DNA of 64,000 nucleotides, taken from positions 62,001 through 126,000 of the forward strand of contig DAOUJD010000073.1 of NCBI GenBank assembly GCA_034423115.1. The letters run 5' to 3'. The notes under the pieces were generated by a model. It saw nothing but the letters and a program-made list of their open reading frames with translations. It made no database searches and was not told where the DNA came from. This document shows positions 1 to 8,536 of this stretch, piece after piece. The position numbers were made by a program, and so were the translations under genes. Source of the stretch: Bin87 sp034423115. Its GTDB lineage: Bacteria > Chloroflexota > Dehalococcoidia > Lucifugimonadales > UBA3495. Positions within the stretch are counted from its first letter, which is position 1. Each line of letters opens with the position of its first letter.

Positions 1-344
1 GTCAATATCCAAACCAGGCCCAGTTGAACAGCTCCCAATATGCCGGCCGCTATCACAGTGGTGGTGGATAGCGTCAGCACCAGCGCTAACAAGGACACCA
101 GGATCGCGGTCGGCACCAACGCCAAGATGCCGAGGGTGGCCGGCCACATCCCCCACGACCCGGGACCCATTCGCTCCCGGATCAGGAGTTGTTGCTCGGT
201 CAGCGCAGGTTCAGCGTGACCGATATCGGTGCAGGCCGGGATGGGCTGATCGGCATTGACGGGGAGTTTTTCGCCGCACGCAGGGCAGAAATTCCCCCGT
301 TGGGGTAGATCAGCGCCGCAATGTACGCAATGCGTGTACGTCAT
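1..344 (-). CDS. Zinc-ribbon membrane protein, 3' end outside window
   Basis: The reverse strand reads from an ATG at 342-344 without a stop to the window edge (114 codons seen). The first 25 residues hold a CxxC...CxxC pair (THCVHCGADL, then FCPACGE), a typical rubredoxin-like zinc ribbon. A polar linker follows, and then from about residue 65 a long hydrophobic stretch (WPATLGILALVPTAILVSL and onward) that should be one or two membrane helices. Zinc-ribbon plus membrane-anchor proteins are common and mostly uncharacterised; the C-terminal part that might reveal a function is cut off. It is transcribed away from the amidase operon. Confidence 0.7.
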   Translation of the reverse strand, partial: MTYTHCVHCGADLPQRGNFCPACGEKLPVNADQPIPACTDIGHAEPALTEQQLLIRERMGPGSWGMWPATLGILALVPTAILVSLLALVLTLSTTTVIAAGILGAVQLGLVWIL

Positions 345-372
345 GAAAAACAGATACCAAGAGGGACTAGTT

Positions 373-401
373 TTGACAGTATAGCCCAAGGAAAATACCA
401 G
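373..401 (+). promoter_or_regulatory. Candidate promoter for the amidase operon
   Basis: A perfect TTGACA box at 373-378 is followed after 17 bases by TACCAG, a poor -10. It lies 88 bases before the first gene of the plus-strand operon. The -35 is convincing and the -10 is not, so this is tentative. Confidence 0.3.
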
Positions 402-488
402 ATTGCCAACGGTGTCGGCATACGCCATAATGACGCCCGCTATCCGGCAAATCAGTCTGATACTGCGCTTTTGTCATCGCAGGTTTTC

Positions 489-692
489 ATGTCCAACGAC
501 GCAGAATCCAACATCAGCGAACAAGCATTTCTCGGTGTGGCAGCCGCGAATGGCCTCGACACGTCCGATCATGAGCGCATGGCGGACCTGCGCGCGCGGG
601 TGTCCCTGATGCGGCAAGGATTGGCGCGCGTGTACGAGATCGATGTATCAGGGGCCGAGTCCCCGTCCGTTTTCATCCCTGAGCGCCGGTAA
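489..692 (+). CDS. Small GatC/AtzG-like amidase partner protein
   Basis: A 67-residue helical protein. I chose the ATG at 489 because the coding character begins there (SEQAFLGVAAANGLDTSDH); the reading frame stays open further upstream, but that part looks random. The pattern of a helical first half, a short loop and a closing segment EIDVSGAESPSVFIP resembles the small GatC/AtzG-type subunits that pack against amidases. It ends 43 bases before the amidase gene, which supports a structural or stabilising role for that enzyme. The assignment rests on length, pattern and position only; no catalytic residues are expected. The ribosome site is weak. Confidence 0.55.
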   Translation: MSNDAESNISEQAFLGVAAANGLDTSDHERMADLRARVSLMRQGLARVYEIDVSGAESPSVFIPERR

Positions 693-735
693 CCACTGCC
701 GATTACCCGTATCGCCGCGCCCTGAGAGGCCCCTT

Positions 736-2148
736 ATGCCCGACGCCGATCTCCATTACAAGTCAGTTTGGGAATTATCCGGGCTGATCCGAAATGGCGA
801 TGTCTCTCCGGTGGACGTAGTTGAAGCGTGTCTGGCCCGGATCGAAGCGACGGAGCCAACGCTGAACTCCTTCATCACCCTGTTGCCGGAGCAGGCCAGG
901 GCAGCGGCTCAGAGGGCCGAGCAGGAAATCAGCCGCGGCAATCATCGCGGGCCGCTCCACGGGATTCCGGTCGGGTTGAAAGACCTCTTTGAAACGGCGG
1001 GAATCCGGACGACTTCGGGCACGCGCATCTATGACAACTTCGTTCCCACTGAGGATTGCACGGTCGCTGCCAGGTTCGCGCAGGCCGGAGCCATCCTGAT
1101 GGGCAAACTGAACATGCACCCGTTGGCGTTCGGGCCCACGGGAGAAAACGGCGACTACGGGCACATGCACAACCCTTGGAATCCCGAACGCGTCACAGGA
1201 GGTTCCAGCGGGGGCAGTGGGTCAGCAGCCGCAGCTGGGCAGTGTCACATCACCATGGGGAGCGACACCGGGGGCAGCGTGCGCATACCGGCTGCGTTGT
1301 GCGGTATCGTTGGCTTGAAACCCACATACGGGCGTGTGAGCAGGGCAGGACTGACGCCTCTCTCCTGGTGCCTGGACCATCCGGGGCCGATGGTGCGCAC
1401 CGTTGAGGACGCCGCTTTGACCATGAACGTCATCGCGGGCCGGGATCCGCGCGACCCGGCGACGGCGGACGTTCAGGTGCCCGACTATACGGAGGCGCTT
1501 ACCGGAGACATTCGCGGTCTGCGAATCGGAGTGGTGCGGGAATATTTCGAAACCGAAATCGATTCTGGCGTTGCGGAGATAGTGCAACGCGCCATCGCCG
1601 ATTTGGGCGAGATGGGCGCGGAGATCGTCGATGTCTCTCTCCCTTTGTACGAGTATGCGCAGCCGATCAGCAACGCGATACTCAGTTCAGAAGCTACCGC
1701 CGCGCATCGAGATCTGGTGCTGAGGGACGGCGACAAGCTCTATCCGCAAGTGAGGGATCGCCTTGAGGAAGGACTGTTCATCACGGCGGCCGAGTATCTG
1801 CGCGCGCAACAGGCCAGACAGGTTTTCTGCGCTCAGGTGGACGAGTTGTTGCAACAGGTTGATCTGTTGGCCGGTCCGGTTGAACCCGTTACCGCGCCGG
1901 TGTTACTGGAGCGGCGGATCGACGTCGGCGGGGAATCGTTGCCCGCGGTCCCATTGCTGACCAAGTACACCCGCGTGTACAACATCACGGGTTCTCCCGC
2001 GATTTCCGTCCCCTGTGGGTTCGCCGAGGACGGCTTGCCGGTTGGCCTACACCTGGCCGGCCGCAACTTCGACGAAATGACGGTACTGAAGGCGGCTTAC
2101 GCCTATCAACAGGCCAATGACTGGCATACCCGGCGGCCACCGCTGTAG
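736..2148 (+). CDS. Amidase, amidase-signature family
   Basis: A 470-residue amidase-signature enzyme that hydrolyses an amide to acid plus ammonia. The Ser-cisSer-Lys triad is complete: Lys82 in GIPVGLKDLFE, Ser158 in GGSSGGSGSA and Ser181 in GSDTGGSVRIPA. Length fits GatA/amidase proteins. The ATG at 736 is preferred over an upstream in-frame start at 643 because GAGAGG lies just before it and the upstream 31 residues are unlike the family. It follows the small partner protein and heads a catabolic-looking operon with a HAD phosphatase and a flavin/F420 oxidoreductase. The substrate cannot be told. A true tRNA amidotransferase GatA is less likely because no gatB is beside it. Confidence 0.9.
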   Translation: MPDADLHYKSVWELSGLIRNGDVSPVDVVEACLARIEATEPTLNSFITLLPEQARAAAQRAEQEISRGNHRGPLHGIPVGLKDLFETAGIRTTSGTRIYDNFVPTEDCTVAARFAQAGAILMGKLNMHPLAFGPTGENGDYGHMHNPWNPERVTGGSSGGSGSAAAAGQCHITMGSDTGGSVRIPAALCGIVGLKPTYGRVSRAGLTPLSWCLDHPGPMVRTVEDAALTMNVIAGRDPRDPATADVQVPDYTEALTGDIRGLRIGVVREYFETEIDSGVAEIVQRAIADLGEMGAEIVDVSLPLYEYAQPISNAILSSEATAAHRDLVLRDGDKLYPQVRDRLEEGLFITAAEYLRAQQARQVFCAQVDELLQQVDLLAGPVEPVTAPVLLERRIDVGGESLPAVPLLTKYTRVYNITGSPAISVPCGFAEDGLPVGLHLAGRNFDEMTVLKAAYAYQQANDWHTRRPPL

Positions 2149-2192
2149 CCTCCGCCGTACCTCGACGCATCCACACAGACGGGAACCATAAA

Positions 2193-2954
2193 TTGACCAC
2201 GATCAACGCCGTCACCTTCGACCTCTGGCAGACCCTGATTCTGGATAACCGGGAACTGGGGCTACAGCGCGCGCAGGCGCGTCTGGATGGCGCCAGAGCA
2301 ACACTGTTAGCGAACGGAATCGACCGTGATGCCGATCACATCAGGGAGGCGTACCGGGGCTGCTACCGCGCGTGCCGCGCAGTCCGCAACGAGAACAAAG
2401 ATGTGAGTTTCCGTCGTCAGGTCGAGATTTTCATCGACCTCATCGACGAAGGGTTGTCAGATCGCTTGCCCGAATCGGCGGTTGACGAAATCGAGCGCAG
2501 TTACGCCGATTCGTTTTTCGACTACCCGCCCCGGTTCCACGACTCCACTAAGGACACATTAGAAGCGGTGCGAGGCATGGGGCTTGGCATTGGACTGATC
2601 TCCAACACGGGCATGACGCCGGGTTACACTTTCCGGGAGTTTCTTGCGCGACACGATCTGCTCGAGTACTTCGACGTGCTGACCTTTTCCGACGAAGTGT
2701 TACTTGCCAAACCGTCCGATGAGATATTCTTGCTGACCATCAATTCTCTCGACACCATCCCCCACGCGACCATCCACGTGGGCGACCACGTCAACAATGA
2801 TGTAGTTGGAGCGAACCGGATAGGTATGAAGTCAATCTGGATACGCGGGTTTTACGAACCGGACGACCCGGATGATCCCGATTCCCAAGCCGACGTCGCG
2901 GTGGACGACCTTTCGGCGGTTTCCGGAGCGGTTCGCGAACTCGTGGGTCGCTAG
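2193..2954 (+). CDS. HAD-superfamily hydrolase
   Basis: A 253-residue haloacid-dehalogenase-fold hydrolase, probably a small-molecule phosphatase. Motif I is TFDLWQTLI, with the nucleophile Asp and a Trp at the usual second-Asp position, a variant that does occur in this superfamily. Motif II is LISNTG, motif III is the Lys of LAKPSDEIF and motif IV is HVGDHVNNDVVGA. A helical cap sits between motifs I and II (about residues 20-110). The start is TTG; the next good in-frame start would remove motif I. The tail is Asp-rich. The gene is 44 bases downstream of the amidase and likely cotranscribed. Confidence 0.85.
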   Translation: MTTINAVTFDLWQTLILDNRELGLQRAQARLDGARATLLANGIDRDADHIREAYRGCYRACRAVRNENKDVSFRRQVEIFIDLIDEGLSDRLPESAVDEIERSYADSFFDYPPRFHDSTKDTLEAVRGMGLGIGLISNTGMTPGYTFREFLARHDLLEYFDVLTFSDEVLLAKPSDEIFLLTINSLDTIPHATIHVGDHVNNDVVGANRIGMKSIWIRGFYEPDDPDDPDSQADVAVDDLSAVSGAVRELVGR

Positions 2955-2996
2955 CCGACGCTCGGCTCTCCAGAGCCCACAACCAGGAGGCCACCC

Positions 2997-3572
2997 TTGT
3001 TCGAGGAATTGAGCGGTGGTCCGTTGCCCAACGGACGTTATCCGGACATTACCCTTGCCATCTTTCCGCACCTCCGAGAGTTCCTGGTAATCGACACTCG
3101 GGGCGCCGGGGCCGACATCGAGATCATGTCCACGGACGCGGTCTTCAACGATGAGTACTATCGGGCCGTGGAGAGTGAATTCGGCGCCCTGCTGCGGGAA
3201 GGCGGCGACCGGCCGTTTCTGCATTTGATGCACCTACCCGGGCAGTTGGATGATATCCTGCGCGGTGTCGCCATGAACTTCATACTGGACCGGCTGGGCG
3301 TGGATTTTCACGACGAAGAGAATCTCCCAGAGGTGGTGGTGTTCGTCATTTCAGGGCCGACGTTGGCGATTCCACAGGATCAGGTCGTCGCCGGGTTCGA
3401 AGAAATGCTGTCCCAACGTCTGGACGGCACAGATACCCAACGTTGGGCCCGGACATTGGCCGATTTGATTCAGCGTGAAACTGAAGCATTTCCCGCGACC
3501 AACGATGTCTTGGGCGAGTCCATGACCGACGAGTCCCTCGATCCGTATTACATCTGGCAAAACAGGAACTAG
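2997..3572 (+). CDS. Hypothetical protein, 191 residues
   Basis: I do not recognise this family. The TTG start is well supported by AGGAGG 6 bases upstream. The protein is soluble and acidic, with no signal peptide or membrane helix. The early part (DITLAIFPHLREFLVIDT) and the middle (LPEVVVFVISGPTLAIP) look like alternating beta strands, and the C-terminus is helical and ends in YYIWQNRN. It sits between a HAD phosphatase and a luciferase-like oxidoreductase in a tightly spaced operon, so a role with those enzymes is possible but unproven. Confidence 0.7.
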   Translation: MFEELSGGPLPNGRYPDITLAIFPHLREFLVIDTRGAGADIEIMSTDAVFNDEYYRAVESEFGALLREGGDRPFLHLMHLPGQLDDILRGVAMNFILDRLGVDFHDEENLPEVVVFVISGPTLAIPQDQVVAGFEEMLSQRLDGTDTQRWARTLADLIQRETEAFPATNDVLGESMTDESLDPYYIWQNRN

Positions 3573-3586
3573 GAAGCAGCCCATCC

Positions 3587-4600
3587 ATGGAACGAATCGC
3601 GCTGACGTTCAGCAGCAGGGATAACAACGACGATAACGACCTGATTGCGGTGGCCCAGGCCGCCGACCGCCTGGGTTACGATTCCTTCTGGACCGGAGAA
3701 TCGTGGGGTCGTGATGCGTTCACCGTGCTGACGATGCTGGCGTGCAACACCAGTAGCATAAAACTGGGCACCGGGATCGTAACGGTGTACAGCCGGACGC
3801 CAGGGTTGATTGCCCAGAGCATCGCCTCGCTTGACTGCATCAGCGGCGGTCGGGCGATCCTGGGTCTGGGCACCAGCGGACGCAACGTGATTGAGGACTG
3901 GCACGGGGTCAAGTTCGATTATCCCGTTTCCCGGACACGCGAGTACATCCAGATCGTACGCATGGCGTTGGCCGGCGGTCGGGTCAACTACGATGGCCGG
4001 TTTTACCAACTGCAACGGTTCCGCATGGGAGTTCAACCGGTCCAGGAAAGAATCCCGATCTACGTCGCTTCTCTGGGCCAACGGAACCTGCAACTCACCG
4101 GGGAATTGGCCGATGGTTGGCTGCCCATTTGGACCCATAGCGAACAGCTGCCTTCGATCAAAGAACCGCTGCTGGCGGCATTGCGCGAATCGGGTCGGCT
4201 GGATGGTGCCATGACCACCGCGCCGCAAATCCTGTGCTGTGCGTCCGATGATGAGGAAACGGTGGCGAACGCGACCCAGCAGGCACGGGCACACATGGCG
4301 TTCTACATCGGAGGGATGGGGCAGTATTACTACGACCTGTTCTGCCGCTATGGTTACCAGGAAGAGGGAGACGTGGTGCGCCGCGCTTGGGCCGAGGGGG
4401 ATCGCGGAGCAGCAGCAACCGCGATAACGGACGAGATGGTCCACAGCATCACGGCGATTGGCTCACCTGATGATTGCCGGAGCAAAATCGCGCGTTTCCG
4501 CGCCAACGGCGTCGATATGCCAATCGTGGCGTTTCCTCACGGGACGGAGCGCGAAACGATGTTGGGCACGCTGGAAGCCCTGGCTCCAGCCAACGGATAG
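3587..4600 (+). CDS. Luciferase-like (LLM class) flavin/F420-dependent oxidoreductase
   Basis: A 337-residue TIM-barrel oxidoreductase of the bacterial luciferase-like superfamily, using F420 or reduced flavin. Typical features are the N-terminal strand ERIALTFSS, the segment DSFWTGESWGRDAFTVL, LGTGIVTVYSRTPGLIAQS, GRAILGLGTSG and PIYVASLGQRNLQLTGELADGW (split here between two strands). Length and order match 5,10-methylenetetrahydromethanopterin-reductase-like members. It starts 14 bases after the preceding gene. Substrate is unknown; such paralogues are numerous in SAR202-type genomes, where they are proposed to attack recalcitrant organics. A second member lies at 42079-43020. Confidence 0.88.
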   Translation: MERIALTFSSRDNNDDNDLIAVAQAADRLGYDSFWTGESWGRDAFTVLTMLACNTSSIKLGTGIVTVYSRTPGLIAQSIASLDCISGGRAILGLGTSGRNVIEDWHGVKFDYPVSRTREYIQIVRMALAGGRVNYDGRFYQLQRFRMGVQPVQERIPIYVASLGQRNLQLTGELADGWLPIWTHSEQLPSIKEPLLAALRESGRLDGAMTTAPQILCCASDDEETVANATQQARAHMAFYIGGMGQYYYDLFCRYGYQEEGDVVRRAWAEGDRGAAATAITDEMVHSITAIGSPDDCRSKIARFRANGVDMPIVAFPHGTERETMLGTLEALAPANG

Positions 4601-4609
4601 GTCAGCATC

Positions 4610-5191
4610 GTGAAAATCGGATTGATTTCCGACACACATTCGGCCGGCAGCGGTTGGGATCTGCCCACACGTATCCTGGATGCGTTGACCGGCTGCGATT
4701 TGCTGCTGCACTGCGGTGATCTGGAATGCATTGGAGTGCTGGATTGTCTGGAACAGGTGGCTCCCGTGCTGGCGGTGCGTGGCTATGAGGATCCGCGGGA
4801 ACCCGGCGAGCGCCTGGCGGATACGACTCGCGTGGTCGATGTGTCCGGATTGAAGATCGGCATGGTACACGACATCCAATGGCCGGCACCTCCGATTTCA
4901 ACCACACCCGACGGAACGGGGCTCGTTTACCCCGACGATGGGTTAGGCGATATCCTGGTGCGCAAGTTCGGGGAACCAGTGGACGTTGTAGCCTTTGGAG
5001 ACACGCACGAGGAACTCGTTGAATGGAAGGACGGCGTGTTGTTCGTCAACCCCGGGAGTCCAACATACCCCGGTCGTAAACACGTTCGAGGTTCGCTGGG
5101 AACCGTGGCGCTGCTGGAAATTAACAACGGCGAACCCACGGCTTGGATCGTCGATGTGGCCGATGGTGTGGGAACCACGCCGACAACCTAA
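4610..5191 (+). CDS. YfcE/MJ0936-type metallophosphoesterase with altered metal ligands
   Basis: A 193-residue calcineurin-like phosphodiesterase. Asp8 and His10 (GLISDTHS), Asp37 (CGDLE) and His87 (GMVHD) occupy standard ligand positions. Two ligands differ: the GN motif is RGYED, with Tyr59 where Asn is expected, and the usual GHTH near residue 130 is GDTH. NPGSPTYPG is the conserved C-terminal loop. The GTG start begins MKIGLISDTHS, which is the normal N-terminus. It is the last gene of the operon starting at 489. Probably still a phosphodiesterase, but its metal centre may be changed. Confidence 0.82.
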   Translation: MKIGLISDTHSAGSGWDLPTRILDALTGCDLLLHCGDLECIGVLDCLEQVAPVLAVRGYEDPREPGERLADTTRVVDVSGLKIGMVHDIQWPAPPISTTPDGTGLVYPDDGLGDILVRKFGEPVDVVAFGDTHEELVEWKDGVLFVNPGSPTYPGRKHVRGSLGTVALLEINNGEPTAWIVDVADGVGTTPTT

Positions 5192-5198
5192 CCTCTGA

Positions 5199-5227
5199 TT
5201 GACACCAAACTGACGTTGTGCTAATTT
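5199..5227 (+). promoter_or_regulatory. Promoter of the membrane pyrophosphatase gene
   Basis: TTGACA at 5199-5204, a 17-base spacer and TAATTT at 5222-5227, with TGTG just before the -10. The predicted transcription start near 5234 lies inside the longer open frame that begins at 5218, which supports the ATG at 5272 as the real start. Confidence 0.7.
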
Positions 5228-5271
5228 CGCAACGTTTGTCGGATTTTGTTGCCGAAAACGGAGAGGAAAGT

Positions 5272-7362
5272 ATGGAATCAATCATCGTAGCCCTGTGCGC
5301 TGGGGGTGTTGCTCTGGCGTTCGCGGCGTACATGGCGTGGCGAGTCATAGGCGCCGACGCGGGCAATGAGCGGATGACGGAGATCGGCGACGCCATTCGC
5401 ACGGGAGCGTCGGCGTTTCTCCGACGCGAATACATGTCGTTGCTGCCGTTCGTAATCGTGGTAGCGATAGTGCTGGCGGTCCTGGATTACACGGTGTTCA
5501 AGCACGGGATGAACGTCCCGGCCACGGCGATCTCGTACCTGGTGGGTACCGTTTGCTCAGGACTGGCCGGATTCGTGGGCATGAACGTCGCCGTGCGCGC
5601 CAATGTCCGCACCGCCGCCGCCGCGATGCGCGGCTTGAACCCGGCGCTCCGGGTTGCCTTCTCCAGCGGCACCGTGATGGGTGTCACCGTGGTGGGTATT
5701 GGTTTGCTGGGCGTAACCATACTGTACGTCATTTTCCAGAATATCAGCGTGGTGGCCGGGTTCGGCTTCGGGGCCAGTTCCATTGCGCTCTTTGCCCGCG
5801 TTGGCGGAGGTATATTCACCAAAGCCGCCGACGTTGGCTCCGACCTGGTGGGCAAGGTCGAAGCGGGCATCCCGGAGGACGACCCGCGCAATCCCGGCGT
5901 GATCGCCGACAACGTTGGAGACAACGTGGGCGACGTTGCCGGGATGGGAGCGGACCTTTTCGAGTCCTACGTCGGCAGCATCATCTCGGCAGTGGCGCTA
6001 TCGGCGGCTGCGGTGGCATTGGCGACGAGCGGCGCCGGGTTCAACTTCACCGACTCACAAGCCGTGTTCCCGATGCTGCTGGCCGGCGCGGGCATCGTCG
6101 CTGCCATACTGGGCACCTTCGTCGTGCGCAGCGGGGAGCAAGCGGACTTCGAAAAGCTGCTATGGGCGCTGCGTTACGGCATATTCGCTGCCGGTGGATT
6201 GTTGATCGTCTTTGCGGCGGTGCTGGCGATCGTTCTGCCCGGCGTGAGTTGGTGGTGGTTCGGATGTGTCGTAGCAGGATTGGTAGCGGGAACGATCATC
6301 GGTCTGGCTACCGAGTACTACACGTCTTACAGCTACAAACCCACCCAGCGGGTTTCCGAATCGTCGCAGACCGGCGCAGCGACCGTTATCATCAGCGGGA
6401 TCGCCAGCGGGATGCTGAGCACGTTGATTCCGGTGATTTGTATCTCCATAGCAATTCTGCTGGCCTATTGGTTCGCCGGATTCTACGGGGTCGCGCTGGC
6501 GGGAGTGGGGTTACTATCCACCCTGGGCATTACCCTGGCTACCGATGCTTACGGACCGGTGGCTGACAACGCTGGTGGAATCGCCGAGCAGGCCAACCTG
6601 GAACCCCAAGTTCGCGAACGCACTGACGCTCTTGACGCCCTGGGAAACACCACCGCCGCGACCGGCAAGGGCTTCGCCATCGGATCGGCGGCTCTCACCG
6701 CGCTGGCGCTGTTGGCCGCGTATTCGGTGAGCGCAAACCTGATCACGCTGGGCCCCGACGGGCGGTTGGCCGCCGGCGGCGTAGGCATAAACCTGCTGCA
6801 ACCGCAGATCCTGGTGGGTCTGGTGATTGGAGCCATGCTGCCGTTTATATTCTCGGCCCTGACCATGCAGGCGGTGGGACGGGCCGCTCAGGGGATCGTC
6901 GATGAGGTACGCCGGCAGTTCCGCGAGATCCCCGGACTGATGGAAGGTAACGCACGGCCCGACTCAGCGCGGTGCGTTGATATCAGCACCCGCGGCGCAT
7001 TGCGGGAAATGATCCTCCCCGGCGTCATGGCGGTCATCGCGCCCATCGCTACGGGTTTCATCCTGGGCGAGGCGGCCCTGGGCGGCCTCCTGATCGGGTC
7101 GGTGTCCGCCGGTTTCATGCTGGCGATCATGATGGCCTCCGCGGGAGGTACTTGGGACAACGCGAAGAAGTATGTAGAGTTGGGCAACTTCGGGGGCAAA
7201 GGTTCGGACGCGCATAAGGCGGCCGTGGAAGGCGACGTGGTCGGCGACCCGTTCAAAGATACGTCCGGTCCAAGCCTGAACATCCTGCTCAAGCTGATGG
7301 CCATAGTGTCTTTGGTGTTCGCTCCGGCGTTCGTCGCGGTGCGGCCCCTGATCAATCTGTAA
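5272..7362 (+). CDS. hppA: Membrane-bound K+-dependent pyrophosphatase (H+ or Na+ pump)
   Basis: A 696-residue polytopic membrane protein that couples PPi hydrolysis to cation export. The substrate site is clear: EDDPRNPGVIADNVGDNVG with Asp213, Asp217 and Asp221, and the C-terminal GGTWDNAKKYVE and SDAHKAAVEGDVVGDP. GNTTAATGKG has Ala462 at the position that is Ala in K+-dependent and Lys in K+-independent enzymes. In helix 6 the pump glutamate is in DLFESY (Glu231), the position seen in Na+-pumping members rather than the DLFGSYAE pattern of plant-type H+ pumps. The ATG at 5272 is preceded by GAGAGG. It has its own promoter and a hairpin terminator. Confidence 0.95.
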   Translation: MESIIVALCAGGVALAFAAYMAWRVIGADAGNERMTEIGDAIRTGASAFLRREYMSLLPFVIVVAIVLAVLDYTVFKHGMNVPATAISYLVGTVCSGLAGFVGMNVAVRANVRTAAAAMRGLNPALRVAFSSGTVMGVTVVGIGLLGVTILYVIFQNISVVAGFGFGASSIALFARVGGGIFTKAADVGSDLVGKVEAGIPEDDPRNPGVIADNVGDNVGDVAGMGADLFESYVGSIISAVALSAAAVALATSGAGFNFTDSQAVFPMLLAGAGIVAAILGTFVVRSGEQADFEKLLWALRYGIFAAGGLLIVFAAVLAIVLPGVSWWWFGCVVAGLVAGTIIGLATEYYTSYSYKPTQRVSESSQTGAATVIISGIASGMLSTLIPVICISIAILLAYWFAGFYGVALAGVGLLSTLGITLATDAYGPVADNAGGIAEQANLEPQVRERTDALDALGNTTAATGKGFAIGSAALTALALLAAYSVSANLITLGPDGRLAAGGVGINLLQPQILVGLVIGAMLPFIFSALTMQAVGRAAQGIVDEVRRQFREIPGLMEGNARPDSARCVDISTRGALREMILPGVMAVIAPIATGFILGEAALGGLLIGSVSAGFMLAIMMASAGGTWDNAKKYVELGNFGGKGSDAHKAAVEGDVVGDPFKDTSGPSLNILLKLMAIVSLVFAPAFVAVRPLINL

Positions 7363-7384
7363 GGTCCATCAGATCCAAATGTGC

Positions 7385-7410
7385 AAGGGACGGGTTTGCG
7401 CCCGTCCCTT
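7385..7410 (+). terminator. Hairpin terminator after hppA (GGGACGGG type)
   Basis: AAGGGACGGG at 7385-7394 pairs perfectly with CCCGTCCCTT at 7401-7410 around the loop TTTGCG, followed by TTTCG. It is 22 bases after the hppA stop and resembles six other hairpins in the window. Confidence 0.75.
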
Positions 7411-7457
7411 TTCGTTGTGCTAAATTGTCCAGCACTTTGTCGCGAAGGATGAGCACG

Positions 7458-8237
7458 ATGACGACCAACAACGGCGGATTGTTTGATTTGAGCGGGCGCG
7501 TGGCCTTGATTACCGGAGGCAACGGCGGCTTGGGCTTGGGGATGGCGTTGGGTCTTGCCCACGCCGGGGCGGACATCGCGATAGCCGCGCGCAATGCGGA
7601 GAAGAACGCTGCGGCGGTCGCTGAAATCGAGTCCACCGGGCGTCGGGCCACAGCCATCCCCACCGACGTGACCAGCGACTCCGACATCGACGACATGGTA
7701 TCCCGGGCAGTGGCGAATTTCGGGCATGTCGACATTCTCATCAACAACGCCGGAGCGACCGTACGCAAAGCCCCCGAGGACATTACCTCCGCCGAGTGGG
7801 ACAACGTCATCAACGTGAACCTGAGGGCCGCTTTCCTGTCCTGCAAGGCCGTCTACCCCCACTTCAAGGCCCAAGGCGGCGGGAAGATCATCAGCATCGG
7901 CAGCATGTACAGCATTTTCGGCGGAGGGGGCAGCGGAGTGCCTTATTCGTCCAGCAAGGGCGGCATCGTGCAGCTTGCCAAAAGCTTCGCCGTGGCGTGG
8001 GCGGGCGACAACATCCAGTCCAACGCGATACTGCCGGGCTGGTTCATGACCGAGCTGACCCAGGCCATACCGGAAACGCAGCCGGAACGGTTCGACCTGA
8101 TCAACCGTCGCATCCCCATGGGCCGATGGGGTGAGGCCAGCGAGTTGCAGGGGACAGCGGTGTTCCTGGCCAGCCGCGCTTCGGATTATGTTACCGGGGC
8201 GGTAATCGCCGTGGACGGCGGCTTTTCGGTGGCGTGA
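7458..8237 (+). CDS. Short-chain dehydrogenase/reductase (SDR)
   Basis: A 259-residue classical SDR, an NAD(P)-dependent alcohol/ketone oxidoreductase. The Rossmann motif is TGGNGGLG, followed by LINNAGA, the catalytic Ser in SIGSMYS and Tyr-Lys in YSSSKGG; the C-terminus has DYVTGAVIAVDGGF. I chose the ATG at 7458 because GAAGG ends 9 bases upstream; ATG at 7449 and GTG at 7425 are alternatives in frame. Closest in pattern to gluconate-5-dehydrogenase-like enzymes, but the substrate is unknown. It stands alone between a terminator and the toxin-antitoxin remnant. Confidence 0.88.
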   Translation: MTTNNGGLFDLSGRVALITGGNGGLGLGMALGLAHAGADIAIAARNAEKNAAAVAEIESTGRRATAIPTDVTSDSDIDDMVSRAVANFGHVDILINNAGATVRKAPEDITSAEWDNVINVNLRAAFLSCKAVYPHFKAQGGGKIISIGSMYSIFGGGGSGVPYSSSKGGIVQLAKSFAVAWAGDNIQSNAILPGWFMTELTQAIPETQPERFDLINRRIPMGRWGEASELQGTAVFLASRASDYVTGAVIAVDGGFSVA

Positions 8238-8297
8238 GCGAACCAAGTGTAAACAAGACGCGCCACTCAGGCAAAGATTCGTAGTCGAGGGTATCCG

Positions 8298-8531
8298 ATG
8301 AAGACGCTAACCATTACCGACGAATGGTATTCGGCACTCGAAGAAGTGGCGAACCGTAGTGGACAGACAGTTTCTGACTTGGTGTTTGAAGCGATTCAGG
8401 TTTGGCTGGACGACATCGCCGCAGACGAAGCGGACCGCGAAAAAATTGAAGCGGCTCGTTCCGAAGCTGCTGAGCAGGGCGGCATCGAATTTGAGATGTT
8501 CTTCGCTGATCTACTGGGCAACCAGGACTGA
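8298..8531 (+). CDS. Antitoxin-like protein, probably ribbon-helix-helix
   Basis: A 77-residue protein with a short N-terminal strand (MKTLTITDEWYSALEEVA) followed by two helices (SGQTVSDLVFEAIQVWLDD), the pattern of a ribbon-helix-helix DNA-binding domain. The acidic C-terminal tail is typical of antitoxins that wrap a toxin. GAGGG lies 7 bases before the ATG. It ends 5 bases before a RelE/ParE-like toxin frame that is interrupted by a stop codon, so this antitoxin may now be an orphan. Confidence 0.72.
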   Translation: MKTLTITDEWYSALEEVANRSGQTVSDLVFEAIQVWLDDIAADEADREKIEAARSEAAEQGGIEFEMFFADLLGNQD

Positions 8532-8536
8532 CCACA

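Noticed and set aside
5553..6566. A 337-codon plus-strand frame within hppA
   Set aside because: It is out of frame inside a conserved membrane protein and is Arg-rich without any family pattern.
6888..8246. A 452-codon minus-strand frame opposite the end of hppA and the SDR
   Set aside because: It spans two real genes and a terminator on the opposite strand; the translation has no recognisable domain.
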